From Bacteroidales bacterium (lineage in GTDB: Bacteria; Bacteroidota; Bacteroidia; Bacteroidales; P3): a DNA stretch of 64,000 nucleotides. The DNA lies in the NCBI GenBank assembly GCA_009785505.1, contig WQWA01000002.1, forward strand, positions 62,001 through 126,000, in the 5' to 3' direction. A program made the position numbers and the translations under genes. The notes under the pieces were generated by a model that saw nothing but the letters and a program-made list of their open reading frames with translations, made no database searches and was not told the origin of the DNA. Positions 38,101-46,625 of the stretch are shown here, piece by piece (position 1 is the stretch's first letter; each line of letters starts with the position of its first letter).

Positions 38101-41100
38101 TTACGGTAACGGTGCGCCCTAATAATCCTGCATACGGTGTTGTAAATATTTTAGGTGGAAACTATGGGCCGTTTAATTACGGAACACAGATAGATATCAC
38201 GGCTGCTACTATTGCCGGAGATTATATCTTTGTGAACTGGACAGACCGTGCAAGCGGTGCAATAGTATCATTAACAGAAGATTTCACATATGCGGTTACG
38301 AAAAACGCTAATTTAATTGCGAATTTTATGCCGATAGATCGATATTTTGTGAACTTAATTGTAAATCCTGTCGGCGGAGGAACAGTGACGGGTAGTGGAT
38401 ACTATGCACAAGATAGTAATGTGGTCATTGTGGCAAAACCTTCTATCGGCTACGATTTTGTAGGTTGGACAAATGGCAGTGATACGGTTACAACAAATTT
38501 ATCGTATAGTTTCAATGCGGTAGAAAATGTTACCTTTGTTGCCAACTTCACGCTTCAAAGATGTGTAGTATCTGTAAGTGCAAATCCGTTGGAAGGCGGT
38601 AGTGTTACCGGCGATGGTGTGTATAACTATGGCGATAATGTAACTGTAACAGCAACTCCAAATGTAGGCTATCAATTTGTAAATTGGACTATGTTTGGTG
38701 TACAGGTTTCGACAGACGAGAACTATACGTTCACGGCCATCGAAAATGTTATATTGGTTGCCAATTTTACGCTTAAAACGTACATGATTGCCGTATCTTC
38801 CAGTCCAACCGCAGGAGGTAATGTTACAGGTGGTGGGCTATATACTCACGGTACAAGCGTAACTGTTGCTGCAACCCCAAACACAGGCTACAATTTTATT
38901 GGGTGGACAGAAAACGGCACATCGATTAGCGGAAACCAAAGCTACGAATTTACAGCAGTAAGCGATAGAAATTTGGTTGCCAATTTTGAGTTGCAAAAAT
39001 GTACGGTGACAGTAAGACCCAATAATCCGGCTTATGGTGTCGTGAATATAGAAGGAGGTTTCTACGGGCCGTTTGATTATGGGACACAAATAAATATTAC
39101 GGCTGCTACTATTCCCGGTAATTTTGTATTTGTGAACTGGACGGAACATGGAAGCGGTGCCATAGTATCAACAACAGAAAGTTTCACGTATACTGTTACG
39201 AAGAATGTTGATCTAATTGCTAATTTTAGGCCCATAGATCGATATTTTGTGAGCTTAGTCGTAAATCCTATAGGTGCCGGAACTGTACCTGACGGCGCAT
39301 ATTATGCGGATGGTACTAATACCACTGTAACAACCACGGCCAACGAAGGCTACACGTTCGTAAATTGGACACTCAATGGGACGGTTGTTTCTGTTACGCC
39401 TGATTATAATTTTGATGTAACAGAGAGTGTCACTTTGGTTGCCAATTATGTTTTAAATGTTTACACTGTTGCTGTATCTTCGAATCCTACTGCCGGAGGT
39501 ATCGTCACAGGTGGTGGGCGATATGTTTACGGCACAAGTGTGACGGTGATGGCAACTCCAAATGTAGGCTACAACTTTGTTGGGTGGACAGAAAATGACA
39601 CGTCAGTCAGTGGCAACGCAAGTTACCAGATTACGGTAGTAAGCGATAGAAACTTGGTTGCCAACTTTGAGTTGCAAAAATTCACGGTAACTGTGCGTCC
39701 TAATAATCCGGCGTACGGTGTTGTAAATATTTTAGGCGGTTTCTATGGACCGTTTGATTATGGCACACAAATAGATGTTACAGCGACTACCATTGCCGGT
39801 GACTATATCTTTGTGAACTGGACAGATCATGCAAGCGGAGCGATAGTATCGACAACAGAAAACTTTACATATACCGTTACCGAAAATGTTGATTTAATCG
39901 CCAACTTTATGCCGATAGACCGCTATTTTGTGAACCTGGTTGTGAATCCTCCGGGAGCAGGAACGACAATGGGTAGTGGATACTATAGACAAGATAGTAA
40001 TGCTGTCATTATGGCAAACGCATCTATCGGTTACGATTTTATAGGTTGGACAAATGGTAATGACACACTTACAACAAATTTGGTATATAGCTTCAATGTA
40101 GTAGAAAATGTTACATTTGTTGCCAATTTCATGCTTCAAAAATGTACGGTATCGGTAAGTGCAAACCCGTTGGCAGGCGGTAGTGTTACCGGTGGCGGTG
40201 TGTATAATTATGGCGATAATGTAACCGTTGTGGCAACACCAAGTGTAGGTTATGACTTTGCAAGCTGGACGAAAAACGGGGTTCAAGTTTCTACAGTTGC
40301 AAGTTATACGTTTACGGCTATTGAAGATGTTCAACTGACTGCAAACTTTGTTCAACAAACCTTTAGGGTAACGGTAAGACCCAATAATCCGGCATACGGT
40401 GTTGTAAGTGGAGGAGGATCCGGCATTGTGTTCGGAACAGGAATACCTATTACAGCAACGACCACTATTGATTATGTCTTTGTGAATTGGACAGATCATG
40501 CAAACGGAGCGATAATATCGACAATAGAAAACTTTACATATACTGTTGTGAAAAATACTGACCTAATCGCCAACTTTATGCCGATAGATCGATATTTTGT
40601 AAATTTAGTTGTAAATCCTGTCGGTGGAGGAACAGTAGTTGGAGACGGATATTATACACAAGATAGCACTGTAATTATTGTGGCGACACCTTCTATCGGT
40701 TACGATTTTGTAGGCTGGACAAATGGCAGCGATACGGTTACAACAGATTTGGCGTATACGTTCAATGCAATAGAAAATGTTACTTTTGTTGCTAATTTCA
40801 TGCTTCAAAAATGTACAATATTAGTAAGCGCAAATCCGTTGGAAGGTGGTAGTGTTACCGGAGGCGGTGTGTATAGCTATGGTGATAATGTAACTGTAAT
40901 GGCAACTGTCAACGAAGGTTATACATTTGCAAGTTGGACCATATTTGGTGCACAAGTTTCAACAGATCCAAATTATACGTTCATTGCCTTTGAAGATATT
41001 AACTTGGTTGCCAATTTCGATACCGTTACCTATCCGGTAGTATTCAATGTAGTTGGCGGCAATGGAACCATTACAGCAACAATCAATGGATCTTCGATTA

Positions 41101-42080
41101 CATCGGGCAATTTATTCAATCGTGGTTCACGTATTGTGTTTACAGCGCTCTCACAATCGGGGTACATCGTAAAGGAGTGGACATTCAACGACACGCTTGT
41201 AGATGGTAATATGACAAACACATTCACGATTGATAGTCTTGCAGCACCGGCAGTGGTAACAATAAGATTTGCCGGTGATGAAACAGATATAGACATTGGT
41301 GTGGGGCCCGGAATATCGGTTGATCCCGATCCAAACGGTAATGACAGCCTTAGTTTCATTGCGTTTGCACCATGCGGTATGGATTCAGTTTTGGTTATCG
41401 TTACACCTAAAGATCCAAGCGCAAGAATACTTATCAATGGTGTAGAGGGAAATACTCAAATGGTTTATTTACCCAACTACGGCAATAACCCCGTTGTCAT
41501 CAGAGTAATCGCGGAAAGCGGCAGTGAACAAGACTACATGCTCACAATAAACAGACTAGTTCCATTTTGGGATATGGTGGTGATGCATTGGAACAACACG
41601 TTGTCGATCATCAATAATCCTGACAATTTCGCAGCTCTCAACTCTAGTAATTTTAGGGCAGATTCGTACCGTTGGTTTGGCAATGGACAGCAGTTTTCAA
41701 CCAACCAATGGTATTCGGCGGGTCCGGAAAGCAACAATTTGCTGAACGATACTTGGGAGTATGTGGCGCAAGGCATAACAGAAGAAGGAAATTTACTCCG
41801 GACTTGTCCACAGTATATCACATTGATTCCTATGACGGTAAGTGCTCACCCCAATCCGGTGGCTTTTGGTGAAACCCTTTACATTGAAGCTGATCTAGAT
41901 GAAAGCCTGCTGAAAAATGCGGTAATAGAGGTGTTCGACTTTACCGGAAAACGTGTAGACTACTTGAAAGTACAAGGACGGCTCACTCCGGTGCATGTTC
42001 GCTATTCCACAGGACTTTATATTTTTGTATTGAAAAGTCCAAGCGGATTTACGAGGGAATTAAAAGTAATAGTTCAATAA
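32172..42080 (+). CDS. Giant T9SS-secreted surface protein with about 30 InlB B-like repeats
   Basis: About 3302 residues from ATG 32172; ATG 32238 (MKWFIMLGVAF) is an alternative that gives a conventional signal peptide ending KLSAQ. Residues about 46-695 are beta-rich with Ig-like segments. From about 696 to 2952 there are 30 tandem domains of about 75 residues (ATPSTGYNFVGWTENG ... NLVANF), matching the divergent InlB B-repeat (Flg_new_2-like) family, plus one diverged copy to about 3034. A cadherin-like beta-sandwich (about 3045-3125) and a T9SS sorting domain (about 3220-3302; SAHPNPVAFGE ... GLYIFVL) follow. It should be exported by T9SS as a long stalk-like adhesin. The repeats are arranged as three ten-domain blocks. 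A barrel/OmpA partner follows. Confidence 0.92.
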   Translation: MKTNEVGSGMDFNPNPVFSKTIMKWFIMLGVAFLAICGTPKLSAQHVNLNGTTLLWEMNMDTMAGQTMTGLVGQVVLVPMYLTLPDNSLLGSPFPSAVFFGASHLDFQIQDMDGNPMSANLGSSPMVARHLAPSGGTGGLNFGDYFLPSTAAFTPAAFPANVIEREANFGGSISQYNTAQSLYNNGNRVLLFHYPVVVEDVGSFRLCINTNSLPGNCPTGIAGGGIGCPGYYQLSVTLTTTGGGTLINNSAGAPGNNTNWMSGQAYTPLLFNTFVCGGIYVTNENIGTIHFSSAEVCGLQTVTVLPTGATTVNEYMYQFSPNGQAPWMNLTNSWQSGPPSQFLLDLADPVLGFSATGGTGYVRLLGLGSVSGDTLTSDSIKITILERPAMTMGIISAIADTCSGGQITLTVTGSSNVQPDYQWSWSLAANSEGFGNGPFFIGNSQANYTPAPSGNVAGVMHTIQVSAQSLSNVCRDTATVTFRVFDRLNIEATASPTLCWYQPGPMATITAPNPLPASGYSFSWYKTTDLTTAVGTGSTWIRSTTTHFGHDSTANYIAVARRIGAGPTCESQSNTVQVTIQDNGCIPPPPHIVFDNAVNDNPNYEYCLQTLPSWIVIHVVSNVGSNPRLWDGVQDQDITDGFGVTFNASTDIFSIPRSYFESFDYSVGMRYFDEFYVVGDFAESNRIGWRVGECSNYMVSVSANPSTGGSVTGGGLYIFGTSVTVTATANTGYNFVDWTQNGVSISTNASYQFTVTSDTNLVANFEPEMFAVTVRPNNPAYGVVNITSGSYGPFSYGTQINITATTVADLYVFVNWTEHGSGAIVSTTENFTYTVTGDAALIANFMPIDRYFVNIVTNPVGAGIVPDGAYYADGTNITVSTTPNTGYDFVNWTINGVVVSTSTDYNFDVVENVTLVANFTLQTYTVAVSANPSVGGTVTGGGRYTFGTSVTVTATPSTGYNFIGWTENDTSVSANASYEFTATGNRNLVANFELQQFTVTARPNNPAYGVVAIAGGNYGPFDYGTQINVTAATTADYVFVNWIDRGSGAIVSVTENFTYTVTKNTALVANFMPVDLYFVNLVANPDGGGITTGSGYYTQNTNVQIVAIPSIGYDFVNWTMNGAVVSTTADYNFDVVEDVTLVANFTLQTYTVAVSANPLAGGSAVGGGIYNYGDNVTVIATPSTGYTFANWTKNGVQVSTVANYTFTAIEDVTLVANFELQQFAVTVRPNNPAYGVVNILGGNYGPFNYGTQIDITATTISGDYIFVNWTDHTSGAIVSVTENFTYTVTKNTALVANFMPIDRYFVNLVVSPVGGGTVTGSGYYTQDSNAIIVATPSIGYDFVGWTNGSDTVTTNLSYSFNVIENVTFVANFMLQKCTVSITASPVDGGSVTGDGVYNYGDNVTVTATPNVGYQFVNWTILGAQVSTDPNYTFTAIENVDLIANFTLEVYTVAVSASPSTGGNVTGGGLYTYGTSVTVTATPSTGYNFVGWTENGVSVSTNANYQFTVTENRNLVANFELQNYTVTLRPNNPAYGMVAITGGSYGPLNYGTQINITATTVAGLYVFVNWTEHGSGAIVSTTESFTYTVTGNASLIANFMPIDHYFVNVVTNPVRAGVVPDGAYYADGTNITVSTTPNTGYDFVNWTINGVVVSTTADYNFDVVENVTLVANFTLQTYTVSVSANPSVGGTVTGGGRYTFGTSVTVTATPSTGYNFIGWTENGTSVSTNASYEFTATGNRNLVANFELQQFTVTVRPNNPAYGVVNILGGFYGPFDYGTQINVTATTIAGDYIFVNWTDHASGAIVSVTENFTYTVTKNTDLVANFMPIDRYFVNLVVNPDGGGTVTGSGYYTQDSNVTIVATPSIGYDFVNWTKDGIEVTTNFIYRFNASEDVTFVANFVLQKCTVSVSANPTAGGSVAGGGIYNYGDNVVVTAIPNIGYDFVNWTKNGVQVSTVASYTFTAIEDVLLVANFVQQTFTVTVRPNNPAYGVVNILGGNYGPFNYGTQIDITAATIAGDYIFVNWTDRASGAIVSLTEDFTYAVTKNANLIANFMPIDRYFVNLIVNPVGGGTVTGSGYYAQDSNVVIVAKPSIGYDFVGWTNGSDTVTTNLSYSFNAVENVTFVANFTLQRCVVSVSANPLEGGSVTGDGVYNYGDNVTVTATPNVGYQFVNWTMFGVQVSTDENYTFTAIENVILVANFTLKTYMIAVSSSPTAGGNVTGGGLYTHGTSVTVAATPNTGYNFIGWTENGTSISGNQSYEFTAVSDRNLVANFELQKCTVTVRPNNPAYGVVNIEGGFYGPFDYGTQINITAATIPGNFVFVNWTEHGSGAIVSTTESFTYTVTKNVDLIANFRPIDRYFVSLVVNPIGAGTVPDGAYYADGTNTTVTTTANEGYTFVNWTLNGTVVSVTPDYNFDVTESVTLVANYVLNVYTVAVSSNPTAGGIVTGGGRYVYGTSVTVMATPNVGYNFVGWTENDTSVSGNASYQITVVSDRNLVANFELQKFTVTVRPNNPAYGVVNILGGFYGPFDYGTQIDVTATTIAGDYIFVNWTDHASGAIVSTTENFTYTVTENVDLIANFMPIDRYFVNLVVNPPGAGTTMGSGYYRQDSNAVIMANASIGYDFIGWTNGNDTLTTNLVYSFNVVENVTFVANFMLQKCTVSVSANPLAGGSVTGGGVYNYGDNVTVVATPSVGYDFASWTKNGVQVSTVASYTFTAIEDVQLTANFVQQTFRVTVRPNNPAYGVVSGGGSGIVFGTGIPITATTTIDYVFVNWTDHANGAIISTIENFTYTVVKNTDLIANFMPIDRYFVNLVVNPVGGGTVVGDGYYTQDSTVIIVATPSIGYDFVGWTNGSDTVTTDLAYTFNAIENVTFVANFMLQKCTILVSANPLEGGSVTGGGVYSYGDNVTVMATVNEGYTFASWTIFGAQVSTDPNYTFIAFEDINLVANFDTVTYPVVFNVVGGNGTITATINGSSITSGNLFNRGSRIVFTALSQSGYIVKEWTFNDTLVDGNMTNTFTIDSLAAPAVVTIRFAGDETDIDIGVGPGISVDPDPNGNDSLSFIAFAPCGMDSVLVIVTPKDPSARILINGVEGNTQMVYLPNYGNNPVVIRVIAESGSEQDYMLTINRLVPFWDMVVMHWNNTLSIINNPDNFAALNSSNFRADSYRWFGNGQQFSTNQWYSAGPESNNLLNDTWEYVAQGITEEGNLLRTCPQYITLIPMTVSAHPNPVAFGETLYIEADLDESLLKNAVIEVFDFTGKRVDYLKVQGRLTPVHVRYSTGLYIFVLKSPSGFTRELKVIVQ
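34257..41027 (+). repeat. Tandem array: 3 blocks of 10 InlB B-like units
   Basis: Thirty units of about 225 bases. Three unit types are recognisable: A (SANP...GTSVTV or the A' form NYGDNV), B (RPNNPAYGVV) and C (DRYFVNLV-NP). Their order is A B C A B C A' B C A', repeated three times: 34257-36515, 36516-38777 and 38778-41027 (2259, 2262 and 2250 bases). Diagnostic words recur once per block, for example PDGAYYADGTN in units 3, 13 and 23. Confidence 0.9.
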
Positions 42081-42086
42081 TAATCG

Positions 42087-42114
42087 TAAGGGCAAACCCA
42101 CATGTTCGCCCCGA
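42087..42114. repeat. Degenerate GTAAGGGC...GCCCC palindrome
   Basis: GGGCAAAC (42092-42099 region) and GTTCGCCC form an imperfect hairpin with one mismatch. It lies about 8 bases after the stop of giant protein 2 and resembles a decayed member of the GTAGGGGC palindrome family. It sits between the giant gene and its partner. Confidence 0.5.
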
Positions 42115-42131
42115 TCAAAAATCAAAATACC

Positions 42132-43571
42132 ATGAAACGGTCATTCATAAAAATTACAATAATTGCGATACTTTCCTTATTAGTATCAAGAGGGTTTTCC
42201 GCCGAACGATGCAGTAGACACGAGTTTTCGGTGTATGGCGGCGGAGGTTTATCAACTCTAAACTATAAAGTAAACTTCGGTACGCAAAGAATGAATTTAG
42301 GTGGACATTTCGGATTTGGCTACCGCTATTTTTTCTCCCCGAACTGGGCACTTGGAACAAGTGTAGAGCTTGAGTTCTACAGAACTAGATTTGATATGGA
42401 CAATTTAAGTTTCCGCTTCATGACAACCGATATGCAGGGGGTCGAATTTGAATTTCGAAGTATAGTGAGTAATTTCGAAGAAAGGCAGCGTGCTATGTTG
42501 TTGCAAATCCCATTGATGCTGCAATTTCAAACCAACAAACCCGGCAGACAGCATCAATTTTATGCAGCGGTTGGCGGAAAGATCGGTATTCCGGTGAGAG
42601 GAAGGTACAACAGCACGGCAGATTTCAGAAATGCAGGTTATTTTTCTTATGAAAACAGCCTGTATGACACGCAAGAGTTTATGGGCTTCGGTAATTTTCC
42701 GAATAGAAGATCCCAGGGTAGTTTAAATTTCAAAACATCATTTTTTCTTTCGGCGGAAACAGGCATAAAATGGAGATTGAATGATAGACATTCGCTTTAT
42801 ACGGGACTGTATATTGACTACGGTTTGAATAACATTGCAAGAGCTGCCTCTACTCGACCAACCCTTATTGAATACAACAAGGCTAACCCAAGGGCATTTG
42901 TAGTAAATAGTATCATCAACTCGCAATATACACCGATGGGTAGCAATACAGCACAAGTGTTTACTGACAAAATAAGGCCGATAGCAATAGGCATTAAAAT
43001 GAGGCTGACGTTTGGGCGAGGCTGCGAGCGAAGAAATGCACAAGCTGCCTCACAAGCCATTCTTTCAAAAACAATTTCACAACAGCCGAATTCACTCCAA
43101 ATCGTTCAATCCGACTATGACGAGGAGACGCAGAAAGCTCTCGCAGGGGGGGTAGTAGGTGAAGCAGCTGAAGAGACACTGCATAAAGCTGGAGAAGCAA
43201 CTGAAGAAGAAAGGATGAACGCAATAATAAAACAACTCGGACAACCGATAGACCGTTACGCACTAAATCAAGTAGAACCGGGAGAATACCAAAAACAAAA
43301 ACTGGATGAAAAAATTGCACTATTGAAGCAATATCCAAATTTGAAGTTCTATATTCAAGGACACACTTGTGATATCGGCACAAGAGAGGCAAACGAACGT
43401 GTCGGATTTGGTCGTGATGTTGGAGTTCGTGCTTATATAATTTCGCAAGGTATCGATCCAAGCCGCATTTTAGGCGTTGAATGCAAACGTGATACCATGC
43501 CGCTAGTACCCAACACTAGCGAAGAAAACAGAAGAAAGAATCGCCGAGTGCAACTAATCATTGTTCAATGA
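42132..43571 (+). CDS. Outer-membrane beta-barrel protein with OmpA-type C-terminal domain (partner 2)
   Basis: 479 residues from ATG 42132; an in-frame start 30 bases upstream lies in the palindrome. A signal peptide (ending GFSA, about 24) is followed by a barrel (about 25-300) homologous to that of the 22893 gene (MLQFQT, GRYNST, LNFKTSFFLSAETG), a helical linker and an OmpA domain (about 365-479). The peptidoglycan motif is less canonical: GHTCDIGTREANERVGFGRD instead of GHTDN...LS..RA. A run of seven G bases (43146-43152) lies in the linker coding region. It probably serves giant protein 2, as partner 1 serves giant protein 1. It ends at a strong terminator. Confidence 0.84.
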   Translation: MKRSFIKITIIAILSLLVSRGFSAERCSRHEFSVYGGGGLSTLNYKVNFGTQRMNLGGHFGFGYRYFFSPNWALGTSVELEFYRTRFDMDNLSFRFMTTDMQGVEFEFRSIVSNFEERQRAMLLQIPLMLQFQTNKPGRQHQFYAAVGGKIGIPVRGRYNSTADFRNAGYFSYENSLYDTQEFMGFGNFPNRRSQGSLNFKTSFFLSAETGIKWRLNDRHSLYTGLYIDYGLNNIARAASTRPTLIEYNKANPRAFVVNSIINSQYTPMGSNTAQVFTDKIRPIAIGIKMRLTFGRGCERRNAQAASQAILSKTISQQPNSLQIVQSDYDEETQKALAGGVVGEAAEETLHKAGEATEEERMNAIIKQLGQPIDRYALNQVEPGEYQKQKLDEKIALLKQYPNLKFYIQGHTCDIGTREANERVGFGRDVGVRAYIISQGIDPSRILGVECKRDTMPLVPNTSEENRRKNRRVQLIIVQ

Positions 43572-43590
43572 TATTAGTATTGCTTTGCAA

Positions 43591-43624
43591 AAAAACGAAA
43601 AACAACTATTTTTCGTTTTTTTTT
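43591..43624 (+). terminator. Intrinsic terminator
   Basis: Twelve-base perfect arms AAAAACGAAAAA (43591-43602) and TTTTTCGTTTTT (43609-43620), a six-base loop and a following T run. It ends the giant protein 2/partner 2 unit. Confidence 0.75.
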
Positions 43625-43626
43625 CG

Positions 43627-43634
43627 TATCTTTG
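43627..43634 (+). promoter_or_regulatory. -7 promoter box for gap
   Basis: TATCTTTG directly after the terminator, 52 bases before the GAPDH ATG. Confidence 0.65.
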
Positions 43635-43662
43635 TATCCGAAATCAACAAATTTTAAGTTAA

Positions 43663-44685
<1,023 letters not shown>

Positions 44686-44690
44686 TGTTT

Positions 44691-44713
44691 AGGGCAGACT
44701 TCAAACCTGCCCT
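44691..44713. repeat. AGGGCAG/CTGCCCT hairpin
   Basis: Seven-base arms around a nine-base loop, five bases after the gap stop. It resembles the shortened GTAGGGGC palindrome family and overlaps the region upstream of the dxs -7 box. Confidence 0.6.
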
Positions 44714-44721
44714 TACATTTG
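44714..44721 (+). promoter_or_regulatory. Possible -7 promoter box TACATTTG
   Basis: Fits TAnnTTTG and ends seven bases before the dxs ATG. If used, the dxs transcript would be nearly leaderless. Confidence 0.4.
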
Positions 44722-44728
44722 CAAAAAA

Positions 44729-46606
44729 ATGCCTTTGCTAAACGAAATATCTTTCCCTGCGGATCTGCGAAAGTTGCAAAAAAACCAACTTCCTCAGGTT
44801 TGTGATGAATTGCGAGAGTTTATTATTGAAGCGGCATCACACAATCCCGGACATTTAGGTTCAGGTTTGGGTGTTATTGAATTGACGGTGGCTTTGCATT
44901 ACGTGTTCAACACGCCTTACGACAAAATTGTTTGGGATGTCGGACACCAAGCCTACCCGCATAAAATTCTTACGGGTCGTAAAGAACGTTTTCATACTAA
45001 TCGGAAATACCGCGGTATTAGCGGATTTCCAAAGATGAGCGAAAGTGAATACGATGCGTTTGGCACAGGACATTCGTCAACCTCAATCTCTGCAACCTTA
45101 GGAATGGCAGTGGCTTCGGCACTTCAAAACGAAACGGATCGACAACATATTGCCGTAATTGGTGATGGATCGCTTACAGGTGGAATGTCGTTCGAAGCCT
45201 TGAATCACGCCGGAGTTGAACGAGCAAACATCTTGGTTATCGTGAATGATAACGGCATTGCAATTGATAAAAATGTCGGCGGTTTGAGTAAATATTTTAC
45301 ACAAATTACAAGCTCTCGAACGTACAATAGTGTACGAAACCGAATTTGGAATTTGTTGGGTGGAAATAGCGAATATCATCAAAAATCAAAAAACTATGTA
45401 CGCCGTTTTTTCGCTGCTATCAAGGCTTTGCTGTTTAGGCGCAGTAATTTTTTTGAAAATATCGGTTTTCGATATTTTGGTCCGATAGATGGCAATGATG
45501 TGAAAATCTTAGTCAAAACACTGAACGATTTGAAAGCAATCGGCGGTCCGAAAGTTTTGCATATTGCGACAAAAAAAGGAAAGGGTTTGAGTCAAGCCGA
45601 AAATGATCCGACGCAGTATCACGCACCGGGCAAATTTGACTATACAACAGGCAAAATCAAAACAGACTCGTCTCTTGAACAAACACCGCCTAGGTTTCAA
45701 GACGTATTCGGCTTGACTTTAGTCGAATTGGCTGAAAAAAATCCAAAAATTGTCGGCATTACGCCTGCCATGCTTACCGGAAGTTCGATGTCTTTTTTGC
45801 AAAAGCGTTTTCCCGAACGCACGTTCGATGTAGGTATTGCTGAACAACATGCTGTAACGTTTTCCGCAGGATTGGCAGCACAAAGCTTAATTCCGTTTTG
45901 CAACATTTATTCGTCGTTTATGCAGCGTGCATTAGACCAAGTTATTCACGATGTTGCGTTGCAGAATCTACCGGTGATTTTTTGCTTAGATCGGGCAGGA
46001 TTGGTAGGGGAGGACGGTGCAACACATCACGGTGCTTTTGATTTGGCACAGTTTCGCTGTATTCCAAATGTCATCATCGCATCGCCTCTGAACGAAATAG
46101 ATCTGCGTAATTTAATGTTTACTGCACAAAACTCCAAACAGCCTTTTGTAATCCGCTATCCACGAGGAAAAGGCACAATCGCAGATTGGAAAAAACCAAT
46201 GAAAGCCATAGAAATCGGCAAGGGCGTTTGTTTGAAACAAGGCGAAAATACGGCAATCGTATCAATAGGAGCGATTGGTCAAAATGCTCTGAAAGCAGCA
46301 GACATTCTGGAAAAGACAGGACAAAAAATCTCCGTTTACGACATGCGATTTTTAGTACCGTTGGACGAAAATTTGCTTCACGAAATTTTCAAAACCCACG
46401 AACGCGTCATCACGCTTGAAGATGGTGTGATTGACGGCGGTTTAGGGAGTGCTGTTATGGAATTTGCCGTGAAAAATAATTATCACATTCCTGTCGAACG
46501 TTTGGGTATACCTCGCCGATTTGTTGAGCAAGGCACGATCGAGGAGTTACAAGCAGAATGCGGGTTTGATGTGGATTCGATTTGCAAGAAAATCGGTGCG
46601 AGGTAA
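44729..46606 (+). CDS. dxs: 1-deoxy-D-xylulose-5-phosphate synthase
   Basis: 625 residues. The thiamine diphosphate site is visible as GDGSLTGGMSFEALNHAG with IVNDNGIAID. GHQAYPHKILTGR and the pyrimidine-domain DVGIAEQHAVTFSAGLA (catalytic Glu) are also present, and a C-terminal transketolase domain completes it. It condenses pyruvate and glyceraldehyde-3-phosphate in the first step of the MEP isoprenoid pathway, which supplies undecaprenyl carriers for the glycan genes in this window. Convergent with the barrel protein gene at 46626. Confidence 0.98.
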   Translation: MPLLNEISFPADLRKLQKNQLPQVCDELREFIIEAASHNPGHLGSGLGVIELTVALHYVFNTPYDKIVWDVGHQAYPHKILTGRKERFHTNRKYRGISGFPKMSESEYDAFGTGHSSTSISATLGMAVASALQNETDRQHIAVIGDGSLTGGMSFEALNHAGVERANILVIVNDNGIAIDKNVGGLSKYFTQITSSRTYNSVRNRIWNLLGGNSEYHQKSKNYVRRFFAAIKALLFRRSNFFENIGFRYFGPIDGNDVKILVKTLNDLKAIGGPKVLHIATKKGKGLSQAENDPTQYHAPGKFDYTTGKIKTDSSLEQTPPRFQDVFGLTLVELAEKNPKIVGITPAMLTGSSMSFLQKRFPERTFDVGIAEQHAVTFSAGLAAQSLIPFCNIYSSFMQRALDQVIHDVALQNLPVIFCLDRAGLVGEDGATHHGAFDLAQFRCIPNVIIASPLNEIDLRNLMFTAQNSKQPFVIRYPRGKGTIADWKKPMKAIEIGKGVCLKQGENTAIVSIGAIGQNALKAADILEKTGQKISVYDMRFLVPLDENLLHEIFKTHERVITLEDGVIDGGLGSAVMEFAVKNNYHIPVERLGIPRRFVEQGTIEELQAECGFDVDSICKKIGAR

Positions 46607-46625
46607 CGAGGATGAAATTTGTTTT

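Noticed and set aside
39894..40499. Long open frame on the minus strand (about 200 codons), with similar ones elsewhere in the array
   Set aside because: These are antisense shadows of the repeated units; they recur at the repeat period and have Cys/His-rich composition without family motifs.
34257..41027. Regularly spaced repeats could suggest a CRISPR array or satellite
   Set aside because: The 225-base period is in frame, fully coding, and matches the InlB B-like domain family; there are no short identical direct repeats with unique spacers.
42994..43461. 155-codon minus-strand open frame opposite partner 2
   Set aside because: A Leu-rich composition caused by reading Glu/Lys codons backwards; the plus-strand OmpA domain explains the sequence.
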